A DNA stretch of 64,000 nt from Terriglobales bacterium (GCA_030038475.1 JASHOU010000010.1:1-64000); one strand, 5' to 3'; shown: positions 26,408 through 35,840, counted from the first letter of the stretch. Numbers and translations: made by a program. Notes: a model not told the origin generated them from the sequence alone.

Positions 26408-27166
26408 CTAGTGCGCTTCCCCGGTCGCCTCGGCGAGATAGACGCAGGGCAACAATATAAAAATATAGGTCTGAACCACGGCCACCCCGATGTGCAGGCC
26501 CTCGAACACGACGGGAATCCCGAGTGGTATGAGCGAAAAGAAAACCAGGGTGACCATTTCTCCGGCAAACATGTTGGCAAAAAGACGGATGGTCAGCGAC
26601 ATGATGCGGGCAAGGTGACTGAACACCTCGATCGGAAACAGCAGGAATGGCAGAAGCAGCCGCATGACCAGCGGCATTTCTTTGTCCTGCGGACCGATGA
26701 AGTGTTTCAAGTAGCCGATCGCACCGTTCGTTCGCACGCCCTGATAGTGATAATAGAACCACGTCAGGAGCGCGCATCCGAGCGGAACAATTGGCACCGC
26801 TGTGGGCGACTCCAATCCAGGGACGAGGCCGAGCAGATTGCAAATCAGGATGAATATGCCCAACGTGGTGAGATACGCCACGTACTTCGAACCGTGATGC
26901 CCGATCACCTCATCGGCTGTATGGGCGATAAAGCCGTGGATCGCTTCCATGGTGTGCTGCAAGCCCCCCGGACGCTCCACTGAGAGCCGTACCCTTACCG
27001 CAATAAAGAATGCCGTGAGCAGCAAAGCTACCAGCAATTCCATCGCGAAGCTGTTTGAGATCGGAGTGGCCGATTGCTTCACGTGAATGTGGAGCGCCTG
27101 CAGCAACGCCAGGACCTGCGGGCCGAAGAAACGATTTAGAAATGCAGTAAAAACCAACTGGTCCAT
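26408..27166 (-). CDS. atpB: ATP synthase F0 subunit a
   Basis: A 252-residue stator subunit forming the ion half-channels. Multiple membrane helices are visible. The essential arginine lies in LTIRLFANMFAGE, and the C-terminal helix VVQTYIFILLPCVYLAEA carries the conserved Gln. The N-terminal segment HIHVKQSATPISNSF resembles that of other acidobacterial and chloroplast-like a subunits. It follows the AtpI-like gene by 34 bases and is separated from atpE by a 160-base gap holding an iterated repeat island. F1 genes and the b subunit are not in this window. Confidence 0.95.
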   Translation of the reverse strand: MDQLVFTAFLNRFFGPQVLALLQALHIHVKQSATPISNSFAMELLVALLLTAFFIAVRVRLSVERPGGLQHTMEAIHGFIAHTADEVIGHHGSKYVAYLTTLGIFILICNLLGLVPGLESPTAVPIVPLGCALLTWFYYHYQGVRTNGAIGYLKHFIGPQDKEMPLVMRLLLPFLLFPIEVFSHLARIMSLTIRLFANMFAGEMVTLVFFSLIPLGIPVVFEGLHIGVAVVQTYIFILLPCVYLAEATGEAH

Positions 27167-27200
27167 GTATTAAACCGGGCTAGGGCAGCTCGAAGTGGGC

Positions 27201-27617
27201 TCACTGCCGCGAGTACATATAAGCCTGCCATGCCGCTTCGGCCATGAGAGCTGCGACCGGCACACACAGACCCCACAGAAGACCACGAAAGGCCACGGCA
27301 GAACTGTTGAATATAGCATAGGCAGCGACTGCCACCAACCCGTAGCGCAGCAGGAAGAGCAAAACGATGCGGCCGCCTTTCTCGCGGCTATTGCGATTGG
27401 CGATGCGATCAGTGAGCGCTTCGACGCCGCGCGCCAGCGCGCGAAAATTGGCATAGGAAATCGCCACGCCGAAAGCAAAACCGATTGCTCCGGCCCCTCG
27501 GTAAAACCAGAAGGCAGGAGCCAGCAGTAGCATGCTTATCAATAACATATTGCGCAAGAGGCGAGGAATGATGCGCTCAAATCTTGTACCCTCGTCGATT
27601 GAAGAGTTGTCGCTCAA
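27201..27617 (-). CDS. ATP synthase subunit I-like (AtpI) membrane protein
   Basis: A 138-residue protein with four predicted membrane helices (LLRNMLLISMLLLAPAFWFY, AGAIGFAFGVAISYANF, VLLFLLRYGLVAVAAYAIF, LLWGLCVPVAALMAEA). Size, topology and position directly before atpB match the ATP synthase I/AtpI assembly factor for the c-ring. Sequence conservation in this family is low, so the call leans on context. The start is TTG 27617; no strong ribosome site is visible. Confidence 0.75.
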   Translation of the reverse strand: MSDNSSIDEGTRFERIIPRLLRNMLLISMLLLAPAFWFYRGAGAIGFAFGVAISYANFRALARGVEALTDRIANRNSREKGGRIVLLFLLRYGLVAVAAYAIFNSSAVAFRGLLWGLCVPVAALMAEAAWQAYMYSRQ

Positions 27618-27705
27618 GTCGTGAATGCTCAGATCGTTCGAACTGGCGAATCGCAGTTCACCGGGCGCGGATTAGCTGTGGCTCGGTCAGGATCCCCAGG
27701 CCAGT

Positions 27706-27942
27706 TCATTTGTCACTTTTGTAAGCGCCGACCGCCATGCGGATCATTTGCGCAAATCCGACCACCGCGCCAAACAGTAAGCCGACCAGATAAAGCCATT
27801 TGGTATGCAGCCAGTAATCGGCTAGTTTGCCCAGGAAAAATCCCAGCAGGACGGCGGCGGGAATAATAAAGCCCATCTCGGAATAGCGAGCCAGTGCGAC
27901 GAGAGGAGTTTTCTTATCCCGAGGGTTCTGCGGCTCTGGCAT
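27706..27942 (-). CDS. AtpZ-like F0 accessory membrane protein
   Basis: A 78-residue protein with two membrane helices (MGFIIPAAVLLGFFLGKLADYW and WLYLVGLLFGAVVGFAQMIRMA). The G-x-x-x-G-x-x-D motif in helix 1 and the hairpin layout match the small AtpZ/PF09527 proteins encoded at the head of atp operons and linked to AtpI or Mg/Ca transport. It is the first gene of the F0 set and lies 157 bases downstream of nuoN, so the complex I and F0 genes might share transcripts. Confidence 0.8.
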   Translation of the reverse strand: MPEPQNPRDKKTPLVALARYSEMGFIIPAAVLLGFFLGKLADYWLHTKWLYLVGLLFGAVVGFAQMIRMAVGAYKSDK

Positions 27943-28060
27943 GGCGAAATTCTAAATCAGCGGTGAGCTCCGGGCATCGCGCAGCGAACGAACTGAGCGG
28001 GACCATTGCTCCCTCTGAAGACTTGGCAACAGCAGCGCGAGGGCCGCGTCTCGCCTTTTT

Positions 28061-28099
28061 GTGTGCTCGCAGCCCGTAGCTGCGGCTCGAAGCTTGCGG
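28061..28099. repeat. Iterated-word island downstream of nuoN
   Basis: Words GCTCGCAGC, CGTAGCTGCGGC, GCTCGAAGC and TTGCGGC alternate in direct and inverted order. They include a 6-bp CGCAGC/GCTGCG hairpin on the minus strand. The island directly abuts the nuoN stop. Confidence 0.5.
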
Positions 28100-29611
28100 C
28101 TATCTCATCATCGCCTGCACATGCGGCGATTGAACAATCCCCAACGACCAGTTGACGCTGCGAATAAAAGGCTCGGGGTAAATGCCGATCACGATGGTCG
28201 CGAGCGCCGTCAGGCCCAGCGTACAACGCATGCCCAGGCTGAGCGGCAATCGTTCAGCCTCCATCGGCGCGCGCATCAACATCGAGTTGGCAATCTTCAG
28301 GTAGTAATAAAGGCCGAACAGCGAATAGAGCACGCCGAGCGCGGCAAGGCCGTAATGTCCGCTCTCGATGAGGCTGAGAAAGATGTAGTACTTGCCGAGA
28401 AATCCCGCGGCCGGAGGAATACCCGCGAGCGAGAGCAGAAACAGCAGCATCAGCACAGCCTCAACTGGGGCGCGCTGGTAGAGCCCTGCCATGTCGTCAA
28501 GTTCGTCGCCTATGACATTGCGCTGCCGCAATGAGGCAACCACGGCAAAGGCACCTAGGTTCATGAACGTGTACACCAGGAGATAGATCAGGATGCCCTT
28601 AAAGCCGTCGTAAAAGCCCGGCGTGCCTGGCTGCGAGGTTCCTATGGCGATAAGCGCCAGCAGCATGTAGCCCACGTGCGCGATCGAAGAATAAGCCAGC
28701 AGGCGCTTGGTGTTGGTCTGCGTGAGGGCCGCGAAATTGGCGCCCGTCATGGTCGCGATGGAGACGAAAACAATCACGGGCGTGTAGACCGAGCGCAGCG
28801 GGTACAGGCCGAACAGCAGAATGCGCAACAACATGGCCCACGCTGCCGCTTTCACAGCCACCGACATAAAGCCGGTAATGCTCGTAGGCGCGCCTTCATA
28901 AGCGTCAGGCGCCCACTGATGAAAGGGAACAGCCGCGATTTTAAAAAGTAATCCAGTCATAGTCGCAAATAGCGCGATCACGACCACCGGGTTATGGGCA
29001 TTCTGTCCGGAAATTCCGCGCGCAATGCTTGCCAGATTGGTGCTGCCGGTAAGTCCATAAAGCAGGGAGAGACCATAGGCGAAGATGCCCGATGAGAATG
29101 CACCCAGCAACAGATACTTCAAGGCTGCCTCATTCGAGCGGCGGTCGCGCCGCAGAAAACCAACCAGCACATAAGTGGAAATTGCCATTAACTCGAGGCC
29201 GATGAAAATCAGTACGACGTCGATCCCCGCCGCCATGCACATCATGCCCACGACGGACAAGAGCATCAGCGAATAGTATTCGCCGTGATGCTCATTTTCT
29301 AAGTCGAGATAATGCACGGATGCGAGGATAGATACAGCTGCTCCGGCGAGAAATAAGTACCAAAAATAAATGGCAAAACGATCGACGAGCATCGAGTTAT
29401 AAAAACCCACCAATCCCCGCGAGGGCAGAGTCGATTGAATCTGCCATACACAGAAAGCCGCCATCAGCACGCCGACCATGGCGCCAAGAGCGTCGATCCA
29501 CTTCCACGCCTTCGGAACCCACAGGTCGATGAGCAGAATGCCGAGCGCAAAAATCGTAAGTTCGACCATCGGCAACATCAGCCGGTAGTCGGTTGGTGAA
29601 AGGCCTTTCAC
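28100..29611 (-). CDS. nuoN: NADH-quinone oxidoreductase subunit N
   Basis: A 503-residue antiporter-like membrane subunit of complex I, with about 14 hydrophobic helices. Family marks include LIFIGLELMAISTYVLVGF, NEAALKYLLLGAFSSGIFAYG, and the broken-helix region FHQWAPDAYEGAPTSITGFMSVAVKAAA with its lysine. The GTG start directly follows the nuoM stop TAA, so translation is probably coupled. It is the last nuo gene of the cluster. Confidence 0.95.
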   Translation of the reverse strand: MKGLSPTDYRLMLPMVELTIFALGILLIDLWVPKAWKWIDALGAMVGVLMAAFCVWQIQSTLPSRGLVGFYNSMLVDRFAIYFWYLFLAGAAVSILASVHYLDLENEHHGEYYSLMLLSVVGMMCMAAGIDVVLIFIGLELMAISTYVLVGFLRRDRRSNEAALKYLLLGAFSSGIFAYGLSLLYGLTGSTNLASIARGISGQNAHNPVVVIALFATMTGLLFKIAAVPFHQWAPDAYEGAPTSITGFMSVAVKAAAWAMLLRILLFGLYPLRSVYTPVIVFVSIATMTGANFAALTQTNTKRLLAYSSIAHVGYMLLALIAIGTSQPGTPGFYDGFKGILIYLLVYTFMNLGAFAVVASLRQRNVIGDELDDMAGLYQRAPVEAVLMLLFLLSLAGIPPAAGFLGKYYIFLSLIESGHYGLAALGVLYSLFGLYYYLKIANSMLMRAPMEAERLPLSLGMRCTLGLTALATIVIGIYPEPFIRSVNWSLGIVQSPHVQAMMR

Positions 29612-31291
29612 TTAGTTGCTCGCTTTCAGCGCCGCGACCTTCGGTTTCGCGGAGTTCGGTTTCATCATTTTCGATGCAGTTATGCTGGTCCCGACGACGG
29701 CCGCGGGTTGAACCGGCGCGAGCGCCGGCGCAATCTGCGCGCTCATAGGCGCATTCGGATTGGAGTTGCTTTGAACCACCTGCACAATCCGATTGACCGG
29801 CTGCTCGAGAATCTGGAAAAACGGCTTGGGATAGAGTCCAATCCACAACGCCATAATGATCAGCGGAACAAAGGTCAGAATTTCGCGTGGCGTAAGATCG
29901 TGCAGCTTTTCATTCTTTGCATTGGTTACAGTCCCAAAAAAGACGCGTTGATAGAGCCAGAGTAAGTAAGCCGCGGCCAGAATCACTCCGGGCGCAGCCC
30001 ACGCCGCCCAGCGCCAGTTCGCGACGAACGCACCCTGCAGAATGGTGAACTCGCCGACAAACCCATTCAACAACGGCAATCCCATCGAAGAAAGAAACAT
30101 AATCATCGTAATGGTCGCGTACACCGGCATAACATTCGAAATCCCGCCGTATTCGGCGATCTCGCGCGTGTGCCGCCGCTCGTATAAAATGCCGACGATC
30201 AAGAAGAGCGCGCCGGTTGAGATGCCATGATTGATCTGTTGCAGCACCGATCCGCTCAAGCCTGTCGAATTCAGCGCAAAGATTCCCAACGTGCAGAAGC
30301 CAAGGTGGCTGACCGAGGAGTACGCCACCAGTTTCTTCATGTCCTTTTGCATGAGTGAGACCAGCGCGCCATAGATGATGCCGACAATCGAAAGGCCAAT
30401 CATCCAGCCGCGAGTCGTTACATCCATGAACGTCGCCGAGCTGTTGATCACCTGGGGGAAAAATGGCAAAGAGAAGCGAACGAATCCGTAGGTTCCCATT
30501 TTCAGCAGAACGCCGGCAAGAATAACCGATCCTGCGGTGGGAGCTTCGACGTGAGCATCCGGCAGCCACGTGTGAAACGGAAACATCGGAACTTTGATGG
30601 CGAAACCAATGAAGAATGCCAGGAAGAGCCAAATGGCGTAGTGGAATGGAATCTGCGGCGCGGTCTTATAAAGCTCCGGGATGCTGAAGGTGTAAATGCC
30701 TGTGAGAGTGTGGTGATGAAAGTAGAGAAATAAGATGCCGAGTAACATCAGCACCGAACCCATTAATGTATAGAGAAAGAACTTGATCGCCGCATAGAGT
30801 TTGCGTGGTCCACCCCAGATACCGATGAGCAGATACATCGGCACCAGCATGGCTTCCCAGAAAACGAAGAATAAGAAAAAATCGAGCGCCATGAAAACGC
30901 CGAGCATCCCGGTTTGGAGCACCAGAAACCAGACGTAATACTCTTTGACTCGGTTCTCGATCGCGGTCCAGGACGAAAGAATCGAAATCCAGCCGAGCAA
31001 CGTGGTCAGCATGATCAGCAAAAAGGAAATACCGTCAATGCCGAGGTTGTAACCGGCGCCAATCGAAGGAATCCAGTTGTTCGCCGTGCCTTCGAGGAAC
31101 TTGAATTGCTGTAAATCGAAGCGCTGCGCCCAGAACATCGGCACCAGCGGCAGGGATATCAGGAAGCCAGCGAGGGCGAAGATGTTCGCAATCCAGCGGA
31201 TCGCGTCTTTGTTCTCCCTGGGTATCAAAAGGAGTACGAACGCGCCCACGAGCGGAGTGAAAAGAATAATGGATAGTATGTGACTCTGCAT
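29612..31291 (-). CDS. nuoM: NADH-quinone oxidoreductase subunit M with extended tail
   Basis: A 559-residue antiporter-like subunit. Typical segments are YNLGIDGISFLLIMLTTLLG, FFLFFVFWEAMLVPMYLLIGIWGG with the key Glu, and FHTWLPDAHVEAPTAGSVILAGVLLKMG with the lysine of the broken helix. The last 55 or so residues form an Ala/Pro/Asn-rich soluble tail (NPNAPMSAQIAPALAPVQPA onward) not found in standard NuoM. The gap to nuoL is taken up by a repeat island that also covers the ribosome site region. Confidence 0.95.
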   Translation of the reverse strand: MQSHILSIILFTPLVGAFVLLLIPRENKDAIRWIANIFALAGFLISLPLVPMFWAQRFDLQQFKFLEGTANNWIPSIGAGYNLGIDGISFLLIMLTTLLGWISILSSWTAIENRVKEYYVWFLVLQTGMLGVFMALDFFLFFVFWEAMLVPMYLLIGIWGGPRKLYAAIKFFLYTLMGSVLMLLGILFLYFHHHTLTGIYTFSIPELYKTAPQIPFHYAIWLFLAFFIGFAIKVPMFPFHTWLPDAHVEAPTAGSVILAGVLLKMGTYGFVRFSLPFFPQVINSSATFMDVTTRGWMIGLSIVGIIYGALVSLMQKDMKKLVAYSSVSHLGFCTLGIFALNSTGLSGSVLQQINHGISTGALFLIVGILYERRHTREIAEYGGISNVMPVYATITMIMFLSSMGLPLLNGFVGEFTILQGAFVANWRWAAWAAPGVILAAAYLLWLYQRVFFGTVTNAKNEKLHDLTPREILTFVPLIIMALWIGLYPKPFFQILEQPVNRIVQVVQSNSNPNAPMSAQIAPALAPVQPAAVVGTSITASKMMKPNSAKPKVAALKASN

Positions 31292-31293
31292 AA

Positions 31294-31353
31294 GAGCTCT
31301 TGGCCTTTAGCTCTTGGCTTTTGGCTAACAGCCAAGAGCCAATAGCTAAGAGC
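31294..31353. repeat. Iterated-word island, TTAGCT/TTGGCT family, between nuoL and nuoM
   Basis: Direct words AGCTCTTGGC, TTTAGCTCTTGGC and TTTTGGCT are followed by inverted GCCAAGAGCC, AATAGCTAAGAGC. The island fills the 68-base gap and can fold into a long hairpin just before nuoM. Same family as 33501-33583. Confidence 0.8.
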
Positions 31354-31359
31354 GGTACT

Positions 31360-33483
31360 TCACTTCCACACGTAATACACACCAAATCCAAGCAGGCCCG
31401 CGACCATCACCAGTGCGTACCACTGCACCAAGCCCCATTCGAACAAGCGCGCTGGATAAGAGATCATTCGGGCAAGAATGGCCGGACCGTTTACGCCGAT
31501 GCCGTCGATGATCCACTTATCCCACCAGGTCGAAAGCGTCGCGATGGCGCGAGTAACCCATCCGGCATCGTTGACCGCTCCATCGATGATTTTGGCGTCG
31601 AACCACGATGACGCTTCGCCCGCGCCCATCGCGCCCAAGCGAACTTTGCCCAGCTTGCGTCGCCCGGTGAAAACGTAATCGTAACCCTCGTCAACAAACC
31701 ACTTGTTATAAAGCAGCGTATAGAGCGGCGCAGCCGAGGCCGCAATGGGCTCAGGATAATCCTTGCCCGCATGCGCGTAGGAGCGATAAGCCAACCCGAG
31801 GCCCACCACCGCGGCTAGAACCGACAGCGCCATCAGCGCGTATTCCATCGGGTCGGTGCGCTCTTCTTCTTTTTCGCCTGCGGCCAGTTGCGCCGGTCTT
31901 TCGGCCTCCAGCACGGGCGCTTCCCGGGCAAAAACTGGTTCCAGAAATTTTTCAAAACGGTTCGAGCCTCCAAGGCTGTGAGGAAGGCCCAGCCATCCTG
32001 CCAGCACCGAGCAGATCGCGAGAATCACGAGCGGCATGGTCATGGACTTCGGCGACTCGTGAATGTGGTGTTCAACTTCGTGGCTCATGCGCGGCTGGCC
32101 AAAAAAAGTGAGGAAGATCAGCCGTCCCATGTAGAACGCAGTCATCAGCGCTGTGGCAAAACCGATGAACCACAAAATGTGATAGGCGCTCGATTCCCGC
32201 GTATACGCTTGCCACAAGATTTCGTCTTTGGAGAAAAACCCCGCAAATCCCGGAATGCCGGCGATGGCGAGCATTCCAACGAACATCGTCTTGTAGGTTG
32301 TCGGAATGCGGCCGCGCAGATCGCCCATATACTTCATGTCTTGCTCTCCGCTCATGGCGTGGATCACCGAGCCCGATCCGAGAAAGAGCAGCGCTTTAAA
32401 AAATGCATGCGTGAAGACGTGGAAGACTCCGGCGGCAAATGCGCCCACGCCAAGCGCCAGGAACATATATCCGAGCTGGGAGACAGTCGAATAGGCGAGC
32501 ACGCGCTTGATGTCATTCTGTACCAGGCCGATGGAGGCCGCGAAGATCGCCGTCAGCGCTCCGATGATTGCGACGACCTTCATCGCCGTCGGCGCGAGCA
32601 CAAAAATTGCGTTGGAGCGCGCCACCATGTAGACGCCCGCCGTAACCATGGTGGCTGCGTGGATTAGCGCCGAAACCGGCGTCGGACCTTCCATTGCGTC
32701 GGGCAGCCAGATGTACAGCGGAATCTGCGCCGACTTGCCCGTGGCGCCTACAAAGAGAAGAATGGCTGCGATCGTGAGAATGGGATCGCCCACCAGATAG
32801 TGGCCGCTGCGGGCGAGCGCATTGATGTCGGTAAAACGGAACGAACCCAAATACCACACCAGCGTGAGCGCGCCGAGGATGAACCCCGCATCGCCAATGC
32901 GGTTCACGATGAATGCCTTGTTCGCCGCATCGCTCGCCGATTTCCGGTGGAAATAGAAACCGATCAGCAGATACGAGCACAAGCCGACGCCTTCCCAGCC
33001 GACAAACAACAGAATGTAATTATTCGCCAGGATCAGCGTGAGCATGGCGAACATGAACAGGTTCAGATATCCGAAGAAGCGGTAGTACCCGCCCTCATGC
33101 GCCATGTAGCCGACGGAATAGATGTGGATCAACATGCCTACGCCGGTGACGAAGAGCAGCCAGATCGCAGAGAGTGGATCGAGCAGAAAGCCGAAGTCAG
33201 CATTGAACGCGGCCGTCGTGCCATCTTTCTTAACGAGGCTCAGGCCGGAATCGCCCGAGCCTAGCCAGGTGTAGACGATCTTTTGGAATGGCTGGCCGGT
33301 GCCGTGGACGGAGCGCGTGTACTCCGACACGGCAAAACAGGCAAACAGGAATGCAACGACCACCACGCCGACGCACACCGCGCTGACCGCGGATTTTTGC
33401 AGCCGCCGGCCAAAGAAGAGCATGATTGCGGCTCCGGAGGCCGGAAAGAGCGGAATCAGCCAGAAATGGTTTAGACAAAACAT
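31360..33483 (-). CDS. nuoL: NADH-quinone oxidoreductase subunit L
   Basis: A 707-residue antiporter-like subunit with a distal C-terminal arm. Marks: FGFLLDPLSAIWLLFVTGVGMLIHIYSVGYM, FVGWEGVGLCSYLLIGFYF (key Glu), LYIWLPDAMEGPTPVSALIHAATMVTAGVYMVAR, and LAYSTVSQLGYMFLALGVGAF. The carboxy region (about 560-700) carries the lateral helix and last membrane span. Repeat islands lie on both sides. Confidence 0.95.
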   Translation of the reverse strand: MFCLNHFWLIPLFPASGAAIMLFFGRRLQKSAVSAVCVGVVVVAFLFACFAVSEYTRSVHGTGQPFQKIVYTWLGSGDSGLSLVKKDGTTAAFNADFGFLLDPLSAIWLLFVTGVGMLIHIYSVGYMAHEGGYYRFFGYLNLFMFAMLTLILANNYILLFVGWEGVGLCSYLLIGFYFHRKSASDAANKAFIVNRIGDAGFILGALTLVWYLGSFRFTDINALARSGHYLVGDPILTIAAILLFVGATGKSAQIPLYIWLPDAMEGPTPVSALIHAATMVTAGVYMVARSNAIFVLAPTAMKVVAIIGALTAIFAASIGLVQNDIKRVLAYSTVSQLGYMFLALGVGAFAAGVFHVFTHAFFKALLFLGSGSVIHAMSGEQDMKYMGDLRGRIPTTYKTMFVGMLAIAGIPGFAGFFSKDEILWQAYTRESSAYHILWFIGFATALMTAFYMGRLIFLTFFGQPRMSHEVEHHIHESPKSMTMPLVILAICSVLAGWLGLPHSLGGSNRFEKFLEPVFAREAPVLEAERPAQLAAGEKEEERTDPMEYALMALSVLAAVVGLGLAYRSYAHAGKDYPEPIAASAAPLYTLLYNKWFVDEGYDYVFTGRRKLGKVRLGAMGAGEASSWFDAKIIDGAVNDAGWVTRAIATLSTWWDKWIIDGIGVNGPAILARMISYPARLFEWGLVQWYALVMVAGLLGFGVYYVWK

Positions 33484-33500
33484 GTCGTTCGTCGGTTGTT

Positions 33501-33583
33501 CTTAGCTGTTGGCTCTTAGCTTGTAGCTTTTGGTTTGAAGCCTTTAGCTAAAGGCTAAAAGCTAACGGCTAAGAGCTGTTTAG
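33501..33583. repeat. Iterated-word island, TTAGCT family, between nuoK and nuoL
   Basis: TTAGCTGTTGGCTCTTAGC, TTGTAGCTTTTGG (direct) then CTTTAGCTAAAGGCT, AAAAGCTAACGGCT, AAGAGCTG (inverted). Same word family as 31294-31353 but in a different arrangement. Confidence 0.8.
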
Positions 33584-33892
33584 CTACCACTTCAACAAAT
33601 CAATCTCATCCACATTGATCGTCTCCTTGTTACGAAAGAAGGCGATCAGAATGCCGAGGCCGACGGCAGCCTCAGCTGCGGCATCGACCACGATAAATAC
33701 CGCGAAAGTCTGCCCATGCAGGTTTCCCCACATGCGAGAAAACGCCACCAGGTTCAGGTTCACGGCATTCAGAATCAGTTCGATCGACATCAGCACGATC
33801 ACCACGTTGCGTCTGGTGAGCACGCCAATCACGCCCAGCACGAAGAGTGCTGCGGCCACCACGAGATAGTGGAATGTGGTGATTGGAACCAT
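33584..33892 (-). CDS. nuoK: NADH-quinone oxidoreductase subunit K
   Basis: A 102-residue subunit with three membrane helices. ATG 33892 ([17 protein letters not shown]) is chosen because homologues begin here; upstream in-frame sequence belongs to a repeat island. Conserved helix 2 is [23 protein letters not shown] with the proton-path Glu, and helix 3 is [19 protein letters not shown] with the second Glu. Ribosome site weak. Confidence 0.95.
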   Translation of the reverse strand: MVPITTFHYLVVAAALFVLGVIGVLTRRNVVIVLMSIELILNAVNLNLVAFSRMWGNLHGQTFAVFIVVDAAAEAAVGLGILIAFFRNKETINVDEIDLLKW

Positions 33893-33896
33893 AAAG

Positions 33897-33997
33897 TTCA
33901 GTCGTTCAAATTCAGTCGTTCGTCGCCGGTCGTCGTCGTTCGCGGCGCGCGTTAGCATCACGCGGTTTTGCCAACACAATCGACAAACGACCAACGA
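33897..33997. repeat. Iterated-word island, GTCGTTCG family, between nuoJ and nuoK
   Basis: CAGTCGTTCAAATTCAGTCGTTCG, TCGCCGGTCGTCGTCGTTCG in direct order, then CGACAAACGACCAACGAC inverted at the far end. The same GTCGTTCGTCGGTTG word opens the sequence just upstream of nuoL (33485-33499). Confidence 0.75.
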
Positions 33998-34549
33998 CTA
34001 GATCTTCTTCTTCGTCATAATGACCGCCCCAAGAATCGCCACCAGCAGCAACAGCGAAGCGATCTCAAAAGCGAACGTATAAGGGCCCATACGGCCAGCT
34101 TCTCCGTAGAGCATCGCCGCGATCTGCTGCGTATTCGACGACTCCTGTAGCGCCACCAGGCGATCCGGAAACAGATTCCTGCCCTTTACAAACGCGGAGA
34201 CAAACAACGACAGCAGAGCGCATGCCGCGGCCAATCCCACTGGCCAAATGCGGTTGAACTGCCGGTCTTTGGCCGAGCGTTCGATGTTCACCAGCATGAT
34301 CACGAACAGAAATAGAACCATGATTCCGCCAGCATAAACGATAATCTGCACGCCGGCGACGAACGGTGCGTAAAGCATCAGATAGAGTCCCGCCACCGAC
34401 AGCAGCGTGACAATCAGGGACAGCGCGGAATGCACGGCGTTGCGGCGCGTAATCACCAGCAAGCCGCTAACGATAGCCGCACCCGCCAGAAAATAAAAAA
34501 AGAACGGCGTTGCCACCGGAGCCGCGCCCGTGTTCACCACCGAATTCAT
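33998..34549 (-). CDS. nuoJ: NADH-quinone oxidoreductase subunit J
   Basis: A 183-residue subunit with five membrane helices. ATG 34549 overlaps the nuoH stop (ATGA), so the two genes are translationally coupled. Conserved core: NAVHSALSLIVTLLSVAGLYLMLYAPFVAGVQIIVYAGGIMVLFLFVIMLVN, including the pi-bulge helix YAGGIMVLFLFV. nuoI, which usually lies between nuoH and nuoJ, is missing. Confidence 0.95.
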   Translation of the reverse strand: MNSVVNTGAAPVATPFFFYFLAGAAIVSGLLVITRRNAVHSALSLIVTLLSVAGLYLMLYAPFVAGVQIIVYAGGIMVLFLFVIMLVNIERSAKDRQFNRIWPVGLAAACALLSLFVSAFVKGRNLFPDRLVALQESSNTQQIAAMLYGEAGRMGPYTFAFEIASLLLLVAILGAVIMTKKKI

Positions 34550-35838
34550 GAAATCAGCACTCCCACAATGGCGGTCAGAATCAGCACGCCGAGCGAAATC
34601 GGCAGCATGACCTTCCACCCCACTCTCATCAACTGGTCGAAACGATAGCGTGGCCAGGTCGCGCGATACCAGATGAAAAGGTACATGAAGACCGCAACTT
34701 TCAGCACGAACCAATAAACGTAGTCGATGCCCTCGCGGAAGCGGCCAGCGATGCTAGCATCGTTCGTTCGGCCTGCGACCGCAATCGCCAGCAGGAGCAG
34801 CGCGATCAATCCCAGCAGTGCCGCGAAAACCGCAAGACCAATGCGTTGAATTCTGAAATACGCCTGCGCAGGCATGCGCGCGGTTCCGATAAAAGCAATC
34901 GCCGCCAATCCCGCAAACGTAAGACCCGGAAACAGCGAGAAGATAAAGTCCCACGCGGAGCCAGTCAGCAGGTTGGGAAACGGCCGCATCCATCCGCCCA
35001 GCCACAACGTCACCGCGATCGAAGAGACGGCGATCATGGCCGCATATTCGCCCAGCATGAAGAGCGACCAGCGCAAGCCGCTGTATTCGGTGTGGAATCC
35101 CGCGGTCAATTCCGATTCGGCTTCAGGCAAATCGAAGGGGGCGCGGTTGGTCTCGGCGATCATAGCGATGGCAAAAATCACAAATGCGATCAGACCGAGC
35201 GGGAAGAATTTGAAGATGAACCAGACGCCCTGCTGCTGCTGCGCTTCGACGATGCCGATCATGCTCAGCGTGCCTGTGCCGGTGCGGTTCAAACTGGTCA
35301 TCAGCAGCGCCGAAACAATGGCCAACCCCATAGCCACTTCATACGAGACCATCTGCGCGCTCGAGCGGAGCGCGCCAATCAGCGGATAATGCGAGTTCGA
35401 AGCCCAGCCGGCGGTAATAATTCCGAGCACGCCGAGAGATGAGACTCCGAGCATAAAGAGGATGCCGATGTTCATGTCGCTCACGGCTTGCGACGGGCCG
35501 AACGGTATCACCGTGTAAACCGTAAACGCCGCCAGCAGGCCGATCAGCGGCGCAACCCAAAAAACAACCGCATCGGCCTGCGCCGGAATGATATCTTCCT
35601 TTAGCATCAGCTTCAGCGCGTCCGCGATGGGCTGCAGCAATCCGTGCGGGCCCACGCGCATGGGGCCGAGTCGAATCTGGAAATGCGCCAGCGCTTTGCG
35701 CTCAATCCAGTTCATGGCGACCACCGCGAGCGACACCCCAGCAAAAATAATAAGCACGTAAATCAGCGCCCAGAGCTGGTTGTCGGCGTTGCCCGGTGGC
35801 ACGGTGCTGCCCAGATACGACATGAATGCGTTCAACAT
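34546..35838 (-). CDS. nuoH: NADH-quinone oxidoreductase subunit H
   Basis: A 430-residue subunit forming the quinone chamber with NuoB and NuoD. Visible: ERKALAHFQIRLGPMRVGPHGLLQPIADALKLMLKED, GWASNSHYPLIGALRSSAQMVSYEV, and AETNRAPFDLPEAESELTAGFHTEYSGLRWSLFMLGEYA. About 60 residues (around 320-385, RIGLAVFAALLGLIALLLLAIAVAGRTNDAS) add an extra hydrophobic stretch compared with enteric NuoH. A repeat island separates it from nuoD. Confidence 0.95.
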   Translation of the reverse strand: MLNAFMSYLGSTVPPGNADNQLWALIYVLIIFAGVSLAVVAMNWIERKALAHFQIRLGPMRVGPHGLLQPIADALKLMLKEDIIPAQADAVVFWVAPLIGLLAAFTVYTVIPFGPSQAVSDMNIGILFMLGVSSLGVLGIITAGWASNSHYPLIGALRSSAQMVSYEVAMGLAIVSALLMTSLNRTGTGTLSMIGIVEAQQQQGVWFIFKFFPLGLIAFVIFAIAMIAETNRAPFDLPEAESELTAGFHTEYSGLRWSLFMLGEYAAMIAVSSIAVTLWLGGWMRPFPNLLTGSAWDFIFSLFPGLTFAGLAAIAFIGTARMPAQAYFRIQRIGLAVFAALLGLIALLLLAIAVAGRTNDASIAGRFREGIDYVYWFVLKVAVFMYLFIWYRATWPRYRFDQLMRVGWKVMLPISLGVLILTAIVGVLIS

Positions 35839-35840
35839 TT

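Noticed and set aside
31888-32667. 259-codon plus-strand frame
   Set aside because: Antisense to nuoL; His/Arg-rich shadow.
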